NCBI RefSeq assembly: GCF_023701745.1
Contig: NZ_JAJOZB010000001.1
Span: 1,612,001-1,676,000, forward strand
Direction of reading: 5' to 3'
DNA length: 64,000 nucleotides
Origin: Streptomyces sp. RKAG293
GTDB lineage: Bacteria; Actinomycetota; Actinomycetes; Streptomycetales; Streptomycetaceae
The translations under genes were made by a program, and so were the position numbers. Positions within the stretch are counted from its first letter, which is position 1. Each line of letters starts with the position of its first letter. Below, in pieces: positions 20,019 through 29,193 of this stretch. The notes beneath the pieces were generated by a model that made no database searches, was not told the DNA's origin, and worked only from the letters and a program-made list of their open reading frames with translations.

Positions 20019-21188
20019 TCAGGCGGCCTGCGCCCGGCGGTCGGTGATGAGGTCCATCGCCGGCACTCCGTACGAGAGTTCACCGGCGGCGGACGGGTCG
20101 TGGTGCTTGCCGAGGTCGAGCAGCCGGTTCAGCTCCTCGGGCACGACGTCCGCGAGCTCGCCGGCCGGCGAGCGCCGCTGCTGCTCCGCCAGGTCGACGA
20201 CGCGGACGAGGACGTCGTCGCGGTGGAAGACCGTGCTGCCCACGAGCCGCTGCCCGGGGTCCGCGGCGGCGGCCGCGTCCAGCTCGGCGAGCAGGCGGGC
20301 CGCCTCCTCGCCACGGCCGGGCTTGACCGGGTAGAAGTACGCCCGGCGGGTGACGCCGTCGTCCGGAGCGGCTTCCGCGCCGGTGACGTGCTCGACCGCG
20401 GGGAGCGCCGCGCGGGCGAAGAAGGCGCGGGCGGACGACCCGTCGGTGAGGTCCCGGGCCTCCTCCAGATACGGGTTGATCGCTTCTTCGACGGCCCTGA
20501 CCTCGGGCTGGGCGGCGACGTGCCGCAGCGCGTTGCCCAGGTCGCCCGTCACCTCGACGGCCCGCACGACGCGGTTGCCGTGCATGAAGAGCGAGGTGCG
20601 GCGCAGCTGCGTGGTGTCGTCGACGCGTGCCTGCGGCGAGCGGTAGCCGGCCAGGATCTTGGCCACGGCCGGCTCGCTGCCGGGCTTCACGGTGAAGGTG
20701 ATCGCGTGGCGGACGACGCCGCCCGAGCACAACGGCGGTGCCGGCAGCGGGTCGGTGCCGGCGGCGCGCGGGGCGGCGGTCTTCCCCTTGGCCGGGCCGG
20801 GCCGGGCCGCACGCCGCTCCGGGCGGGCGGGGGCGTCCAGCGGGTCGGGGGTCTCCCGGGCGATCACGAAGCGCAGGGACGTGGTGTCCCGGACGCAGCC
20901 GTGCAGCGGTTCGACCATCTTGCGGTGGGCCGCGCTCTCCACCCAGGCCAGGAAGGGCTCGCTGCCCTCCCATTCGCTGGTGATGAGCCATTGGGACGAA
21001 TTTCCGAGCGACTGGCAGAGCTGGTCGCTGACGTGGCCCGGTACTCCGGCCACCTGGTGCCTGATCTCCTCGTACGCCTCCAGGAAGCGTTCCTGTCGGC
21101 CGTCGAGGACATCCAGCAGGAGTACGACGCGCAGTCGCGTGGTCTCCAGGGTGGGATCCGCTATGCGCCGGTCGTCCAGAGTCGTCAC
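20019..21188 (-). CDS. SchA/CurD-like spore-pigment protein (whiE ORFI-like)
   Basis: About 389 aa from the GTG at 21188 (AGAGGA upstream). It consists of alpha-beta barrel-like repeats: residues 15-110 ([20 protein letters not shown]), about 155-265 ([20 protein letters not shown]) and 270-360 ([20 protein letters not shown]), with an Ala/Pro/Arg-rich linker near 115-150. It matches the first gene of whiE/sch/cur pigment clusters. The family's biochemical role is uncertain, possibly a cyclase-like or monooxygenase-like function. It is the first gene of the leftward PKS operon and is divergent from the FAD hydroxylase, exactly as in whiE. Confidence 0.92.
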   Translation of the reverse strand: MTTLDDRRIADPTLETTRLRVVLLLDVLDGRQERFLEAYEEIRHQVAGVPGHVSDQLCQSLGNSSQWLITSEWEGSEPFLAWVESAAHRKMVEPLHGCVRDTTSLRFVIARETPDPLDAPARPERRAARPGPAKGKTAAPRAAGTDPLPAPPLCSGGVVRHAITFTVKPGSEPAVAKILAGYRSPQARVDDTTQLRRTSLFMHGNRVVRAVEVTGDLGNALRHVAAQPEVRAVEEAINPYLEEARDLTDGSSARAFFARAALPAVEHVTGAEAAPDDGVTRRAYFYPVKPGRGEEAARLLAELDAAAAADPGQRLVGSTVFHRDDVLVRVVDLAEQQRRSPAGELADVVPEELNRLLDLGKHHDPSAAGELSYGVPAMDLITDRRAQAA

Positions 21189-21489
21189 CGTGATCGTTCC
21201 TCTCTGTCGGGGGACGGGCGTACCGCCCGCCACGGAATGCGGCTTCGATGACGGGTCGGGAAAACTCCGACACCCCTGCCGACTGCCGCAGGCCTTGCCC
21301 TCTGCATATGCACCAGGCGTGCTCGGCTACGGCCGATGCTCACATAACGGCATGAATCGCGCACGGTACGTGAGGCGGGCGAGTGACTTCCCGGTCAACA
21401 GGCTCCCGACAGGGAAAGGAGGAACGCAGCCGAACGGCCGTCACCAACCCGTGGCGGACCGGCTCCGCACAACCCTCTCTGGAGACCTC
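21189..21489. promoter_or_regulatory. Divergent promoter region of the spore-pigment locus
   Basis: 301 bp between whiE ORFI-like (leftward) and the FAD hydroxylase (rightward). In S. coelicolor the equivalent gap carries sporulation-controlled promoters, the hydroxylase one depending on sigma-F. I cannot identify a convincing -10/-35 pair by eye. A slightly AT-richer stretch lies at about 21300-21370. Confidence 0.5.
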
Positions 21490-23130
21490 ATGACGTCGAA
21501 GATCGACGATCGCGTGCCCGTCCTGATCGTTGGTGGCTCCCTGGTGGGGCTGTCCGCCTCGCTGTTCCTGGGCCGGCTCGGCATCGAGCACGTGCTCGTG
21601 GAACGGCACGCCCAGACCTCGCACCACCCCCGCGGCCGGGGCAACAACGTCCGCACGATGGAACTGTTCCGGGCGGCGGGGGTGGAACCGCTGATCCGCG
21701 AGGCCGCCTCCGTGCTGGCGGAGAACCACGGCATCCTGCAGGCCGACACACTGACCGGCTCGGAGCAGGAGTGGCTGTTCAAGCAGATCGACCCCGGCGG
21801 GGCGCTCGCCAAGTTCAGCCCGTCGGGCTGGTGCCTGTGCAGCCAGAACGACCTGGAGCCGGTGCTGCTGCGCAGCGCCCGCGACCTCGGCGGCGACATC
21901 CGCTTCGGCACCGAGCTGATCTCCGCCGAGCAGGACGCCGAAGGAGTGACGGCGGTGGTCCGATCCCGTGAGACGGGTGAGGACCGGACGATCCGGGCGG
22001 ACTACCTCGTCGCCGCGGACGGGCCGCGCAGCCCGGTGCGCGAGCGGCTCGGCATCGGGATGACCGGGGCCGGCGACCTGTTCCACAACGTGAGCATCAC
22101 GTTCAAGGCCAAGCGGCTTGCCGACGCGGTCGGCGACCGGCGCTTCATCGTCTGCTACCTGACGAACCCCGAGAGCCCCGGCGCGCTGCTGCCCGTCGAC
22201 AACGACGAGAACTGGGTGTTCCACGCGCCTTGGCGCCCGGACGACGGCGAGACGCTGGAGGACTTCACCGACCAGCGGTGCGAGGCGCTGATCCGCACCG
22301 CGGTCGGCGTGCCCGACCTCGAGGTGGAGGTCACCGGGAAGGCGCCGTGGCATGCCGCCGAGCGGGTGGCCGAGCGCTACGGCACCGGCCGGATCTTCCT
22401 GGCCGGCGACTCGGCGCACGAGATGTCCCCGACCGGGGCGTTCGGCTCCAACACCGGCATCCAGGACGCGCACAACCTCGCCTGGAAGCTCGCCGCGGTG
22501 CTGCGCGGCTGGGCGGGCCCCGGGCTGCTGGAGACGTACGACGCCGAGCGGCGGCCGGTGGCGCTGGCCACCGGAGCGCGCGCCTCGACCCGTTCCGCCG
22601 AACACCGCCACCCGGGTTACGACGTCAGCCCCGGCGCCGGCCGGAAGCCCGGGATGCTCGCGGTGGTGCTGGGCTACCGCTACCTCGACGGCGCGGTCGT
22701 GGGCGCCCCGCAGGACCAGCCGGCCGTCCCTGAGGAGTTCCGTCCGCTGGCCCAGCCGGGCGGCCGGGCCCCGCACATGTGGCTGAACCAGGAGGGCCGC
22801 CGGCTCTCCACCCTCGACCTGTACGAGCGGACCCCGGTACTGCTCAGCGGTCCCGACGGCGGCGCCTGGCACCAGGCCGGCCTGAGCATCGCCGGGCGCA
22901 CCGGCATCCCGCTGGCCTGCTACCAGGTGGGCCCGGACGAGAACCACGACCTCGTTCCCGAAGAGGGCGCCGACTGGGCGCAGTTGCACGGGGCGGAGAA
23001 CGACGGAGCGGTCCTGGTCCGCCCCGACGGGTTCATCGCGTGGCGGTCGCGGACCGCGGACGCGAACGCGGAGCGGACCCTGCAGGACGTGCTGGAGAAG
23101 GTACTGGGCGGCGTTCCCGGCAACGGATGA
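21490..23130 (+). CDS. FAD-dependent aromatic hydroxylase (whiE ORFVIII-like)
   Basis: 546 aa from the ATG at 21490. It is a PheA/TfdB-type flavoprotein monooxygenase with an N-terminal FAD motif VLIVGGSLVGLSASLFLGRL, the mid motif DYLVAADGPRSPVRERLG, and the FAD ribityl motif GRIFLAGDSAHEMSPTGAFG followed by GIQDAHNLAWKLAAVL. A C-terminal thioredoxin-like domain spans about 410-546. It should hydroxylate the polyketide aromatic core. It is transcribed away from the PKS operon, as in whiE, and is followed by a strong hairpin. Confidence 0.94.
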   Translation: MTSKIDDRVPVLIVGGSLVGLSASLFLGRLGIEHVLVERHAQTSHHPRGRGNNVRTMELFRAAGVEPLIREAASVLAENHGILQADTLTGSEQEWLFKQIDPGGALAKFSPSGWCLCSQNDLEPVLLRSARDLGGDIRFGTELISAEQDAEGVTAVVRSRETGEDRTIRADYLVAADGPRSPVRERLGIGMTGAGDLFHNVSITFKAKRLADAVGDRRFIVCYLTNPESPGALLPVDNDENWVFHAPWRPDDGETLEDFTDQRCEALIRTAVGVPDLEVEVTGKAPWHAAERVAERYGTGRIFLAGDSAHEMSPTGAFGSNTGIQDAHNLAWKLAAVLRGWAGPGLLETYDAERRPVALATGARASTRSAEHRHPGYDVSPGAGRKPGMLAVVLGYRYLDGAVVGAPQDQPAVPEEFRPLAQPGGRAPHMWLNQEGRRLSTLDLYERTPVLLSGPDGGAWHQAGLSIAGRTGIPLACYQVGPDENHDLVPEEGADWAQLHGAENDGAVLVRPDGFIAWRSRTADANAERTLQDVLEKVLGGVPGNG

Positions 23131-23147
23131 CGGCTGTCACCGGAGCA

Positions 23148-23170
23148 GGCCGCGCGGACGCCGCGCGGCC
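23148..23170. terminator. Hairpin terminator of the hydroxylase gene
   Basis: GGCCGCGCGG, 3-nt loop, CCGCGCGGCC, starting 18 bp after the stop codon. Confidence 0.7.
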
Positions 23171-23208
23171 CGCTCCGCCGTGTCACGCCCTGTGGCGCCG
23201 CATTTCCG

Positions 23209-23292
23209 CGCGGTCCGGGGTGCATTCCGGCCTGCGGTCCGGGGTGCGGTCCGGGGTGCGGTCCGGGGTGCGGTCCGGGGTGCGGTCCGGGG
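23209..23292. repeat. Tandem array of seven 12-bp units (TGCGGTCCGGGG)
   Basis: Seven head-to-tail 12-bp units. Five (23233-23292) are identical, the first differs at one base and the second (TGCATTCCGGCC) has diverged. It lies in non-coding DNA. The unit length being a multiple of three keeps all six frames open, which explains spurious long frames here. Confidence 0.9.
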
Positions 23293-23365
23293 TGCTGATG
23301 CCCCGTCGGGGTGAGACACCGTCAGCCCGGTCGGGCACCGCTCCCCCACGGCCGGCACCACCCGA

Positions 23366-23396
23366 AGAGAGCACTCCGTCACCCGTTGTGCTCTCT
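23366..23396. promoter_or_regulatory. Inverted repeat upstream of the small surface protein/sortase genes
   Basis: AGAGAGCAC at 23366-23374 and GTGCTCTCT at 23388-23396 with a 13-nt spacer, 109 bp upstream of the next start codon. It could be an operator or a terminator remnant; no poly-T follows. Confidence 0.4.
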
Positions 23397-23504
23397 CCGG
23401 TGGCACAACCTCGGCATATGACTGACGGTGATGACGTCGCTACTGCGCTTCCTATGGCTGATGCCCTGTCAGCCAGCGCACGTCGCGGCGGAAGGAACCT
23501 TCCC

Positions 23505-23918
23505 ATGCGCACTGCTCGCACCCTGCTGGCCGGAGCAACCCTCTCCGCTGTCCTCGCCATCGCCGCTCCCTCCGCCCACGCCGCCACGGGTGCCCACAAC
23601 GCATACGACCCGAGCGGCTCCTCCAGCTCCAGCGACAGCTGGTCCCCCTCCGAGGAGGGCACCAAGTCCGAGCAGGGCACCAAGTCCGAGGACGGCTGGA
23701 AGGGCCAGGAGGCCAAGAAGGGCGCCAAGTCCGAGGAAGGGTGGAAGGGCGAGGAGGCCAAGAAGCCGCACGGTGGCATGCACACCGGCGGTGGCGGCAT
23801 GGCCCTGTCGGGCGGCGGCCTGGCCGCCGGTTCCGTTCTGCTGCTCGGTGGCCTCGGCGCCGGCGCCTTCGTCCTGCGCCGCCGCAACGCCTCCGCCGGC
23901 GCCGGCCTCGCGGCCTGA
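23505..23918 (+). CDS. Small exported repeat-rich protein with C-terminal membrane anchor
   Basis: 137 aa. A signal peptide (LLAGATLSAVLAIAAPSAHA) is followed by a Ser-rich start and a highly charged middle of short repeats (EEGTKSEQGTKSEDGWKG, then SEEGWKGEEAKK). The C-terminus is a hydrophobic stretch (LAAGSVLLLGGLGAGAFVLR) with an RRR stop-transfer, the layout of a sortase substrate or surface-anchored protein. However, no LPXTG-like motif precedes the hydrophobic segment; the sequence there is GGMHTGGGGMALSGGG. A class F sortase gene starts 152 bp downstream on the same strand. AAGGAA precedes the chosen ATG. No domain family recognised. Confidence 0.75.
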   Translation: MRTARTLLAGATLSAVLAIAAPSAHAATGAHNAYDPSGSSSSSDSWSPSEEGTKSEQGTKSEDGWKGQEAKKGAKSEEGWKGEEAKKPHGGMHTGGGGMALSGGGLAAGSVLLLGGLGAGAFVLRRRNASAGAGLAA

Positions 23919-24070
23919 TCCGACGCACGCTCCGCACCACGCTGTTCCGTCGTTGCCACCGTCGTCCCACGATGACGGTGGCAGCGCCGGTTCCGGGCCC
24001 GGCCCGGTGCCCCGCACGCGGGCAGCAGAACCACGAGCCACAGAACAGAGCTGACGAAAGGCATCACCGA

Positions 24071-24763
24071 ATGGCCCAGCAGCCCACACAGCACAGCGCC
24101 CGCGCGGCGGAGAACGCACCGGGCGGCGACGTCTCCTCGCGAGTCCTGGGCTGGGCCACCGGCGCGGCCCTGCTCGGCGCGTTCCTCATCTACAACTCCG
24201 TCGACGCTTCCGAGGCAGCGCCGTCCCCGGCCGCCGCCGTGGCGCAGGCCACGGCACACGCGGCGGCCCCGCCGCCCGTCAGCGCCGCCCCCGGACTGCC
24301 CGCCTCGCGCCCCACCCTGCTGACGATTCCCGCCATCGGCGTGAGCGCCCCCTTCACCCCGCTGCACATCGGCACGTCGGGCAAGCTGGATCCCCCGCCG
24401 TCGGACAACAACAACCTCGCGGGCTGGTACGCGGAAGGCCCCACGCCCGGCGAACGCGGCAATTCCATCGTCGCCGGCCATGTCGACACCAAGACCGGCC
24501 CCGCGGTGTTCTTCCTGCTCAGCATGGTCAAGCCGGGCAGCACCGCCGAGATCACCCGCGCCGACGGCGTCATCGCGACGTTCAAGGTCGACTCCGTCGA
24601 GACCTTCTCCAAGAACAACTTCCCCGACCAGCGCGTCTACGCCGACACCCCCAACGCCCAGCTGCGCATCATCACCTGCGGCGGCGCGTACGACCACTCG
24701 AAGAAGGACTACAAGGACAACGTCGTCGTCTTCGCCCACCTGGAATCCTCCCGCCGGGGCTGA
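24071..24763 (+). CDS. Class F sortase
   Basis: 230 aa with an N-terminal membrane segment (WATGAALLGAFLIYNSV), an Ala/Pro-rich linker (45-80) and a sortase domain (about 81-228). Catalytic histidine H137 lies in SIVAGHVDT and catalytic cysteine C203 in LRIITCGGAYD, both typical of class F. The usual catalytic arginine just downstream of the Cys is not evident: the stretch reads SKKDYKDNVVVFA, with lysines. Expected to act at the outer membrane face as a transpeptidase. Its likely partner is the preceding exported protein, which lacks a canonical sorting motif. Confidence 0.9.
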   Translation: MAQQPTQHSARAAENAPGGDVSSRVLGWATGAALLGAFLIYNSVDASEAAPSPAAAVAQATAHAAAPPPVSAAPGLPASRPTLLTIPAIGVSAPFTPLHIGTSGKLDPPPSDNNNLAGWYAEGPTPGERGNSIVAGHVDTKTGPAVFFLLSMVKPGSTAEITRADGVIATFKVDSVETFSKNNFPDQRVYADTPNAQLRIITCGGAYDHSKKDYKDNVVVFAHLESSRRG

Positions 24764-24926
24764 CCGCCCGCGCGGCACACACCCGGGGCAGGGCCGGGGG
24801 CGGTCACGGTATCGTCCCCCTGCGGGTCCATGAACCGGACACCGGCCCCGCGGTGTTGCCGCTGGTCCTTCACACCCGGTGGTTCCGTCGCGTCGAAACC
24901 ACCGGAAGAGGGACGAGGTTCCAGAG

Positions 24927-26339
24927 ATGACCGTCTACGAATCGGTCACGGACGCGATCGGCGGGACGCCGCTGTTCCGGCTGGCGCGGCTGGGCGAGGG
25001 CATCGTGACTCCGGTCTACGCGAAGGCGGAGTTCCTCAGCATCGGCGGCAGCGTCAAGGACCGCGCCGCGCTGTCGATGGTGCGGGAGGCCGAGCGTACG
25101 GGTGAGCTCCGGCCGGGCGGCACGATCGTCGAGGCGACATCGGGCAACACCGGCATCGGGCTGGCCATCGTCGGACGGCAGCGCGGCTACCGGGTCGTGA
25201 TCGGGGTGTCCGAGCGGGCCGCCCAGGAGAAGAGCGACATCCTGCGCGCTTACGGCGCCGAGGTCGTGCTCGCCCCGACCGCGCTCTCCAAGGACCACCC
25301 GGACCACCTCTTCCATGTGGTGCGCCGGCTCGCGGAGGAGATCCCCGGCGCCTGGCTGGCGAACCAGTACGACAACCCGGCCAACCCGGACGCCCATGTG
25401 GTGACCACCGGGCCGGAGATCTGGGAACAGACCGGCGGGCGGGTCACGCACTTCGTGGCGGGCGTCGGCACCGGCGGCACCATCAGCGGCACCGGCGCCT
25501 TCCTGAAGAAGGCCTCCGGCGGAGGGGTCACCGTCGTCGGCGCGGATCCGGAGGCGTCGGTGTACGGCGGCGGCGACGGCAGCGCCTACTTCGTGGAGAG
25601 CATCGGCCACTTCGTCCATCCGGAGACCTCGGAGGACGTGTGGCCCGAGTCGTACCACCGGAGCGTGGTCGACACGTTCGAACGGGTGCCGGACCGGGAG
25701 TCGTTGCTGACGGCGCGGCGGATGGCCCGCGAAGAAGGGCTGCTGGTGGGCCCGTCCTCGGGGACTGCGGTGGCCGCGGCGCTGCGGGTGGCACGGCGGC
25801 TGGGCCCCGACGACCTGGTCGTCGTCCTGCTGCCCGACTCGGGCCGCTCCTATCTGTCCTCGGCGCTCAGCGACGACTGGCTGCGGCAGCGCGGCTTCCT
25901 GGAGGAGCCGCGGCACGGCGACGACACCGAACCGACGGTGCGCACGGTCCTGGGCGACGCCCCGGGCCCCGGCGGGAGGCCGGTCACCGTTGCCTCCACC
26001 GACTCGCTGGGCGAGGCGCTGGCCGTGCTGCGCGCCGCGCGGGCCGACGTCGCACCCGTCGTGCTCGCCCGTGCCGACCGGCCGTTCGGCATCAGCGCCG
26101 GCGAGATCATCGGCTCCGCGGAAGCGGCCGGGCTGCAGGCCGTACTCGACTCGGGGGCGGGTCCGGAGGAGCCGCTGCGCGACCACCTCGCCCCGGCGCT
26201 GCCCCTCGTCGGTCTCGGCCAGCCGCTCTCCACTGCGCTCGCCTGCCTCGACACTCCCGCCCGCCGCCACGACGCCGCCGTCGTCCTGCTCGACGGGCGG
26301 GCGGTCGGCCTGGTCGGCCGGAAGGCGCTGGAAGGCTGA
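24927..26339 (+). CDS. PLP-dependent cystathionine beta-synthase/cysteine synthase-like enzyme with CBS-like tail
   Basis: 470 aa. A fold-type II PLP enzyme: the Schiff-base lysine is K44 in GGSVKDRAAL, the substrate loop is EATSGNTGIGLA and the phosphate loop is GTGGTISGTG, with GPSSGTAVAAAL later. Residues 335-470 form a CBS-domain pair-like tail, as in cystathionine beta-synthase. It should catalyse beta-replacement on serine or O-acetylserine in sulfur amino-acid metabolism; CBS versus cysteine synthase cannot be settled here. The start at 24927 follows a weak purine stretch (CCAGAG). Confidence 0.9.
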   Translation: MTVYESVTDAIGGTPLFRLARLGEGIVTPVYAKAEFLSIGGSVKDRAALSMVREAERTGELRPGGTIVEATSGNTGIGLAIVGRQRGYRVVIGVSERAAQEKSDILRAYGAEVVLAPTALSKDHPDHLFHVVRRLAEEIPGAWLANQYDNPANPDAHVVTTGPEIWEQTGGRVTHFVAGVGTGGTISGTGAFLKKASGGGVTVVGADPEASVYGGGDGSAYFVESIGHFVHPETSEDVWPESYHRSVVDTFERVPDRESLLTARRMAREEGLLVGPSSGTAVAAALRVARRLGPDDLVVVLLPDSGRSYLSSALSDDWLRQRGFLEEPRHGDDTEPTVRTVLGDAPGPGGRPVTVASTDSLGEALAVLRAARADVAPVVLARADRPFGISAGEIIGSAEAAGLQAVLDSGAGPEEPLRDHLAPALPLVGLGQPLSTALACLDTPARRHDAAVVLLDGRAVGLVGRKALEG

Positions 26340-26525
26340 GCGGTCGCCGGGCCGCGGCGTGGCGGACCGGCGGAATCGGGCCGTCGCGGCGGATGTGCCA
26401 GGCCGTTACCACCACTGGCATGGCGTTTGCGATGCGTGCCGGAACGGGTGCGCGGAGTGTGGCTACAGTGAAGGGACACGACCGGCCAAGCCCGACATTC
26501 CACTCACTTTGCGAGGCGCACCTTC

Positions 26526-26945
26526 ATGAGTCTGAGCATCCGCAACCAGATTCCCGGCACCGTCACCGACGTCACCGCCGGTGAGGTCATGGCGACCGTC
26601 AAGGTCCGTCTGGACGGCGGCCAGAACATCACCGCGGCCATCACGCTGGAAGCCGTCAAGGAGCTGGGGATCGCCGAGGGCACCGCCGTCCGCACCCTGG
26701 TGAAGTCGACGGAGGTCTCGCTGGCCACCGGCCCGGTCGAAGGCCTGAGCATCCGCAACCAGCTCGCCGGCACCGTCTCCGAGGTCGCCACCGGCGGCGC
26801 CATGGCCAGCGTCAAGGTCACCGTCCCGGGCGGCGAACTGACCGCGGCCATCACCAAGGACGCCGTCACCGACCTCGGCCTGACCGCCGGCACCTCCGTG
26901 GTCGCGCTCATCAAGTCGACCGAGATCTCCCTCGCCACCGTCTGA
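26526..26945 (+). CDS. Molybdate-binding protein with two tandem Mop/TOBE domains
   Basis: 139 aa made of two homologous halves (4-69 and 73-139), each starting LSIRNQ and ending KSTE(V/I)SLAT. These are Mop (molybdenum-pterin-binding, TOBE) domains that bind oxyanions such as molybdate in the cytoplasm for storage or sensing. The halves align over their full length, so the protein is a clear internal duplication. It stands alone, followed by a T-tailed terminator; no mod transport genes are in the window. Confidence 0.92.
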   Translation: MSLSIRNQIPGTVTDVTAGEVMATVKVRLDGGQNITAAITLEAVKELGIAEGTAVRTLVKSTEVSLATGPVEGLSIRNQLAGTVSEVATGGAMASVKVTVPGGELTAAITKDAVTDLGLTAGTSVVALIKSTEISLATV

Positions 26946-26955
26946 TCCGGGCGAC

Positions 26956-26991
26956 AGCCCGCCGCGCGGATTCCGCGCCGGCGGGCTTTTT
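26956..26991 (+). terminator. Rho-independent terminator of the Mop gene
   Basis: GC-rich hairpin (AGCCCGCCGCGCGG...CCGCGCCGGCGGGCT) followed by TTTTT, starting 11 bp after the stop codon. One of the few T-tailed terminators in the window. Confidence 0.88.
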
Positions 26992-27026
26992 GCCGTTCTG
27001 CCCGGCGAGAGTGCGGGTCCGACGAC

Positions 27027-27503
27027 TCACTCCGGCCGCAGCGTCTCCGCGGTCTCCGCCGACCAGGTCACCAGGGGTGGCCGCACCCGTCCGCACAGCG
27101 GCCGGCCCCCGGCGGTCGTCAGCCGCAGCCGGGCGGTCAGCCGGCCGCCGCGCACCGCCTCGTCGAACGTCTCCCGCGGGATGTCGGCGAACATCAGCTT
27201 CGCCCGCCGCAGCATGTCGGTCACACCCGCCGCGTCCACCGTGACCCAGGACAGGAAGACGAACTGCCCGCCCAGCCGGTTCTGGAGGTAAGGGCCTTCG
27301 AGTTCCGTACCGGTGGCGGTCGGAACGGCGACGGCCTCCAGGGTCCAGCTCGCCGACGCGGCGTCACCCGGGTGGAGGCCCGTCCACTCGCCCGGCCGGT
27401 CCCTGCGCTGCACGCCGACGTGCACGTTGTCGGCGGCGGGAAAGTCCGGGCCGAGGGCGAAAGCACGGCCGGGCAGGTCTGAGGCCTCGATACGGATCTC
27501 CAC
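27027..27503 (-). CDS. DUF5990 family protein
   Basis: About 158 aa from the GTG at 27503 (GGGGGA upstream). The sequence VEIRIEASDLPGRAFALGPD...NVHVGVQRRDRPGEW and LEGPYLQNRLGGQFVFLSWVTV matches the small actinobacterial DUF5990 family. No catalytic motif is recognised and no function is assigned. It is divergent from the phospholipase-like gene. An ATG ten codons upstream (27533) is an alternative start. Confidence 0.78.
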   Translation of the reverse strand: MEIRIEASDLPGRAFALGPDFPAADNVHVGVQRRDRPGEWTGLHPGDAASASWTLEAVAVPTATGTELEGPYLQNRLGGQFVFLSWVTVDAAGVTDMLRRAKLMFADIPRETFDEAVRGGRLTARLRLTTAGGRPLCGRVRPPLVTWSAETAETLRPE

Positions 27504-27765
27504 CCGGTCATCATCCCCCGCCGGCCCGGCCATGGGCGCATTCCGCGTGTCCCGCCGCCGTGACGCTCCGTCAGGTGTCGCATGGACTCGGGACGGTCGG
27601 AGGAGATCCGCACTCCCGCGGCGGCCGGCCGTGCCATGGCCCGGTGCTCGCTGCTCGTTGGTCACGTGTTCACCGATTGCCCCCTTCGCCTCCGTCCCGC
27701 TCCCCGCAAGGGTGTTGATGGGTCCACGACCAGGGCTCGCACCGACAGGTCGGGAAGGGATGTTC

Positions 27766-29193
27766 ATGGCCGAGTTGACGCGACGCAGACTCCTCGGATC
27801 GGCGGCGGGGGCGATGGGAGGCGCGGCGGCGCTCTCCCTGCTGCCGCCCAGCGTGCAGAAGGCCGTCGCGGCGGGACCGCCGCGGCACGGTTCGCTGAAC
27901 GACATCGAGCATGTCGTCATGCTGATGCAGGAGAACCGCTCCTTCGATCACTACTTCGGCACCCTCTCCGGCGTCCGCGGCTTCAACGATCCGCACGCGC
28001 TGAAGCTGGACAACGGGCGTTCGGTCTTCTATCAGCCCGACACGGTCAATCCGGACGGCTATCTGCTGCCGTTCCATCTGGACACCCACAAGTCCAGCGC
28101 CCAGGCCATCCCGTCCACCAGCCACGCCTGGGCCGTGCAGCACGCGGCCTGGAACGGCGGCAAGATGGACCAGTGGCTCCCCGCGCACCGCAAGGCCGAC
28201 GGTGTGAACGGCCCGTACGTGATGGGCTACTACACGCGGAAGGACATCCCCTTCCAGTTCGCCCTCGCGGAGACCTTCACCATCTGCGACAACTACTTCT
28301 GCTCGGTCTTCGGCCCGACCTGGCCGAACCGCCTGTACTGGATGACCGGCACCATCGACCCCGGCGGCACGCAGGGCGGCCCGGTGCTCACCAACAAGGC
28401 GCCCACGCCGTACCGGTGGCCGACCTACGCGGAGCGCCTGCAGGCCGCCGGCATCAGCTGGAAGGTGTACCAGCAGGACGACGACTACGGCTGCAACATG
28501 CTGGAGCAGTTCCAGACGTTCCGGGACTCCAAGCCGGGTGAGGACCTCTACGAGCGCGGCATGCGCCCGCAGCCCGAGGGCACCTTCGAGGACGACGCGC
28601 GCAACGACCGGCTGCCGGCGGTCTCCTGGATCATGCCGACGAGCTTCCAGTCCGAGCACCCGGACTACCTGCCGGCGGCCGGCGCCGACTTCGTGGCGCA
28701 GAAGATCGAGGCCATCGCGTCCAACCCGAAGGTCTGGGCGAAGACCGCGTTCATCCTCAACTACGACGAGAACGACGGCCTGTTCGACCATGTGCCCCCG
28801 CCCACCCCGAAGGCGGGCACGGTCGACGAGTTCGTCCAGGGGCTGCCGATCGGCGGTGGCTTCCGGGTCCCGGCGATCATCGTGTCGCCCTGGACCGTGG
28901 GCGGCTGGGTGGCGAGCGAGGCCTTCGACCACACCTCGGCGCTGCAGTTCCTGGAGCGGTTCACCGGCGTCGAGGCACCGAACGTCACGCAGTGGCGGCG
29001 GCGCACCTTCGGCGACCTGACCTCGGCGTTCCGCTTCTCCCACGCCACCCCGCGGCCGCCGCGGCTGCCGCACGACACGGCGAAGCAGCTGGAGGAGGCC
29101 AAGAAGGAGGTGGCCACCCTCCCCAAGCCGGTTCTCCCCGGCGCGGACCAGACGTTCCCGAAGCAGGAGAAGGGCCGGCGGCCGCACACCTAG
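27766..29193 (+). CDS. Tat-exported phospholipase C / alkaline-phosphatase-family phosphoesterase
   Basis: 475 aa from the ATG at 27766, preceded by GGAAGGG; an ATG 6 bp earlier is too close to that site. The N-terminus ELTRRRLLGSAAGAMGGAA is a twin-arginine signal. The phosphoesterase (PF04185-type) domain starts with the metal-binding motif QENRSFDHYFG (about 55-65) and continues with FGPTWPNRLYWMTGT and FILNYDENDGLFDHVPPP, characteristic of bacterial non-haemolytic phospholipase C and acid phosphatase A. Compared with full-length phospholipase C it lacks the C-terminal duplicated beta domains. Its TAG stop lies in a CTAG that bounds a MITE-like element, with the apparent native terminator on the far side of the element. 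Confidence 0.9.
   Translation: MAELTRRRLLGSAAGAMGGAAALSLLPPSVQKAVAAGPPRHGSLNDIEHVVMLMQENRSFDHYFGTLSGVRGFNDPHALKLDNGRSVFYQPDTVNPDGYLLPFHLDTHKSSAQAIPSTSHAWAVQHAAWNGGKMDQWLPAHRKADGVNGPYVMGYYTRKDIPFQFALAETFTICDNYFCSVFGPTWPNRLYWMTGTIDPGGTQGGPVLTNKAPTPYRWPTYAERLQAAGISWKVYQQDDDYGCNMLEQFQTFRDSKPGEDLYERGMRPQPEGTFEDDARNDRLPAVSWIMPTSFQSEHPDYLPAAGADFVAQKIEAIASNPKVWAKTAFILNYDENDGLFDHVPPPTPKAGTVDEFVQGLPIGGGFRVPAIIVSPWTVGGWVASEAFDHTSALQFLERFTGVEAPNVTQWRRRTFGDLTSAFRFSHATPRPPRLPHDTAKQLEEAKKEVATLPKPVLPGADQTFPKQEKGRRPHT

Larger units (their letters stand above)
23131..23504. other. Gene-free region with repeats between hydroxylase and small surface protein
   Basis: Contains a terminator hairpin (23148-23170), a 12-bp tandem repeat array (23209-23292) and an inverted repeat (23366-23396). 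An in-frame ATG at 23418 could extend the next gene but lacks a ribosome site. Confidence 0.6.

Noticed and set aside
23209-23292. CRISPR-like array
   Set aside because: The units are contiguous 12-mers with no spacers and there are no cas genes.
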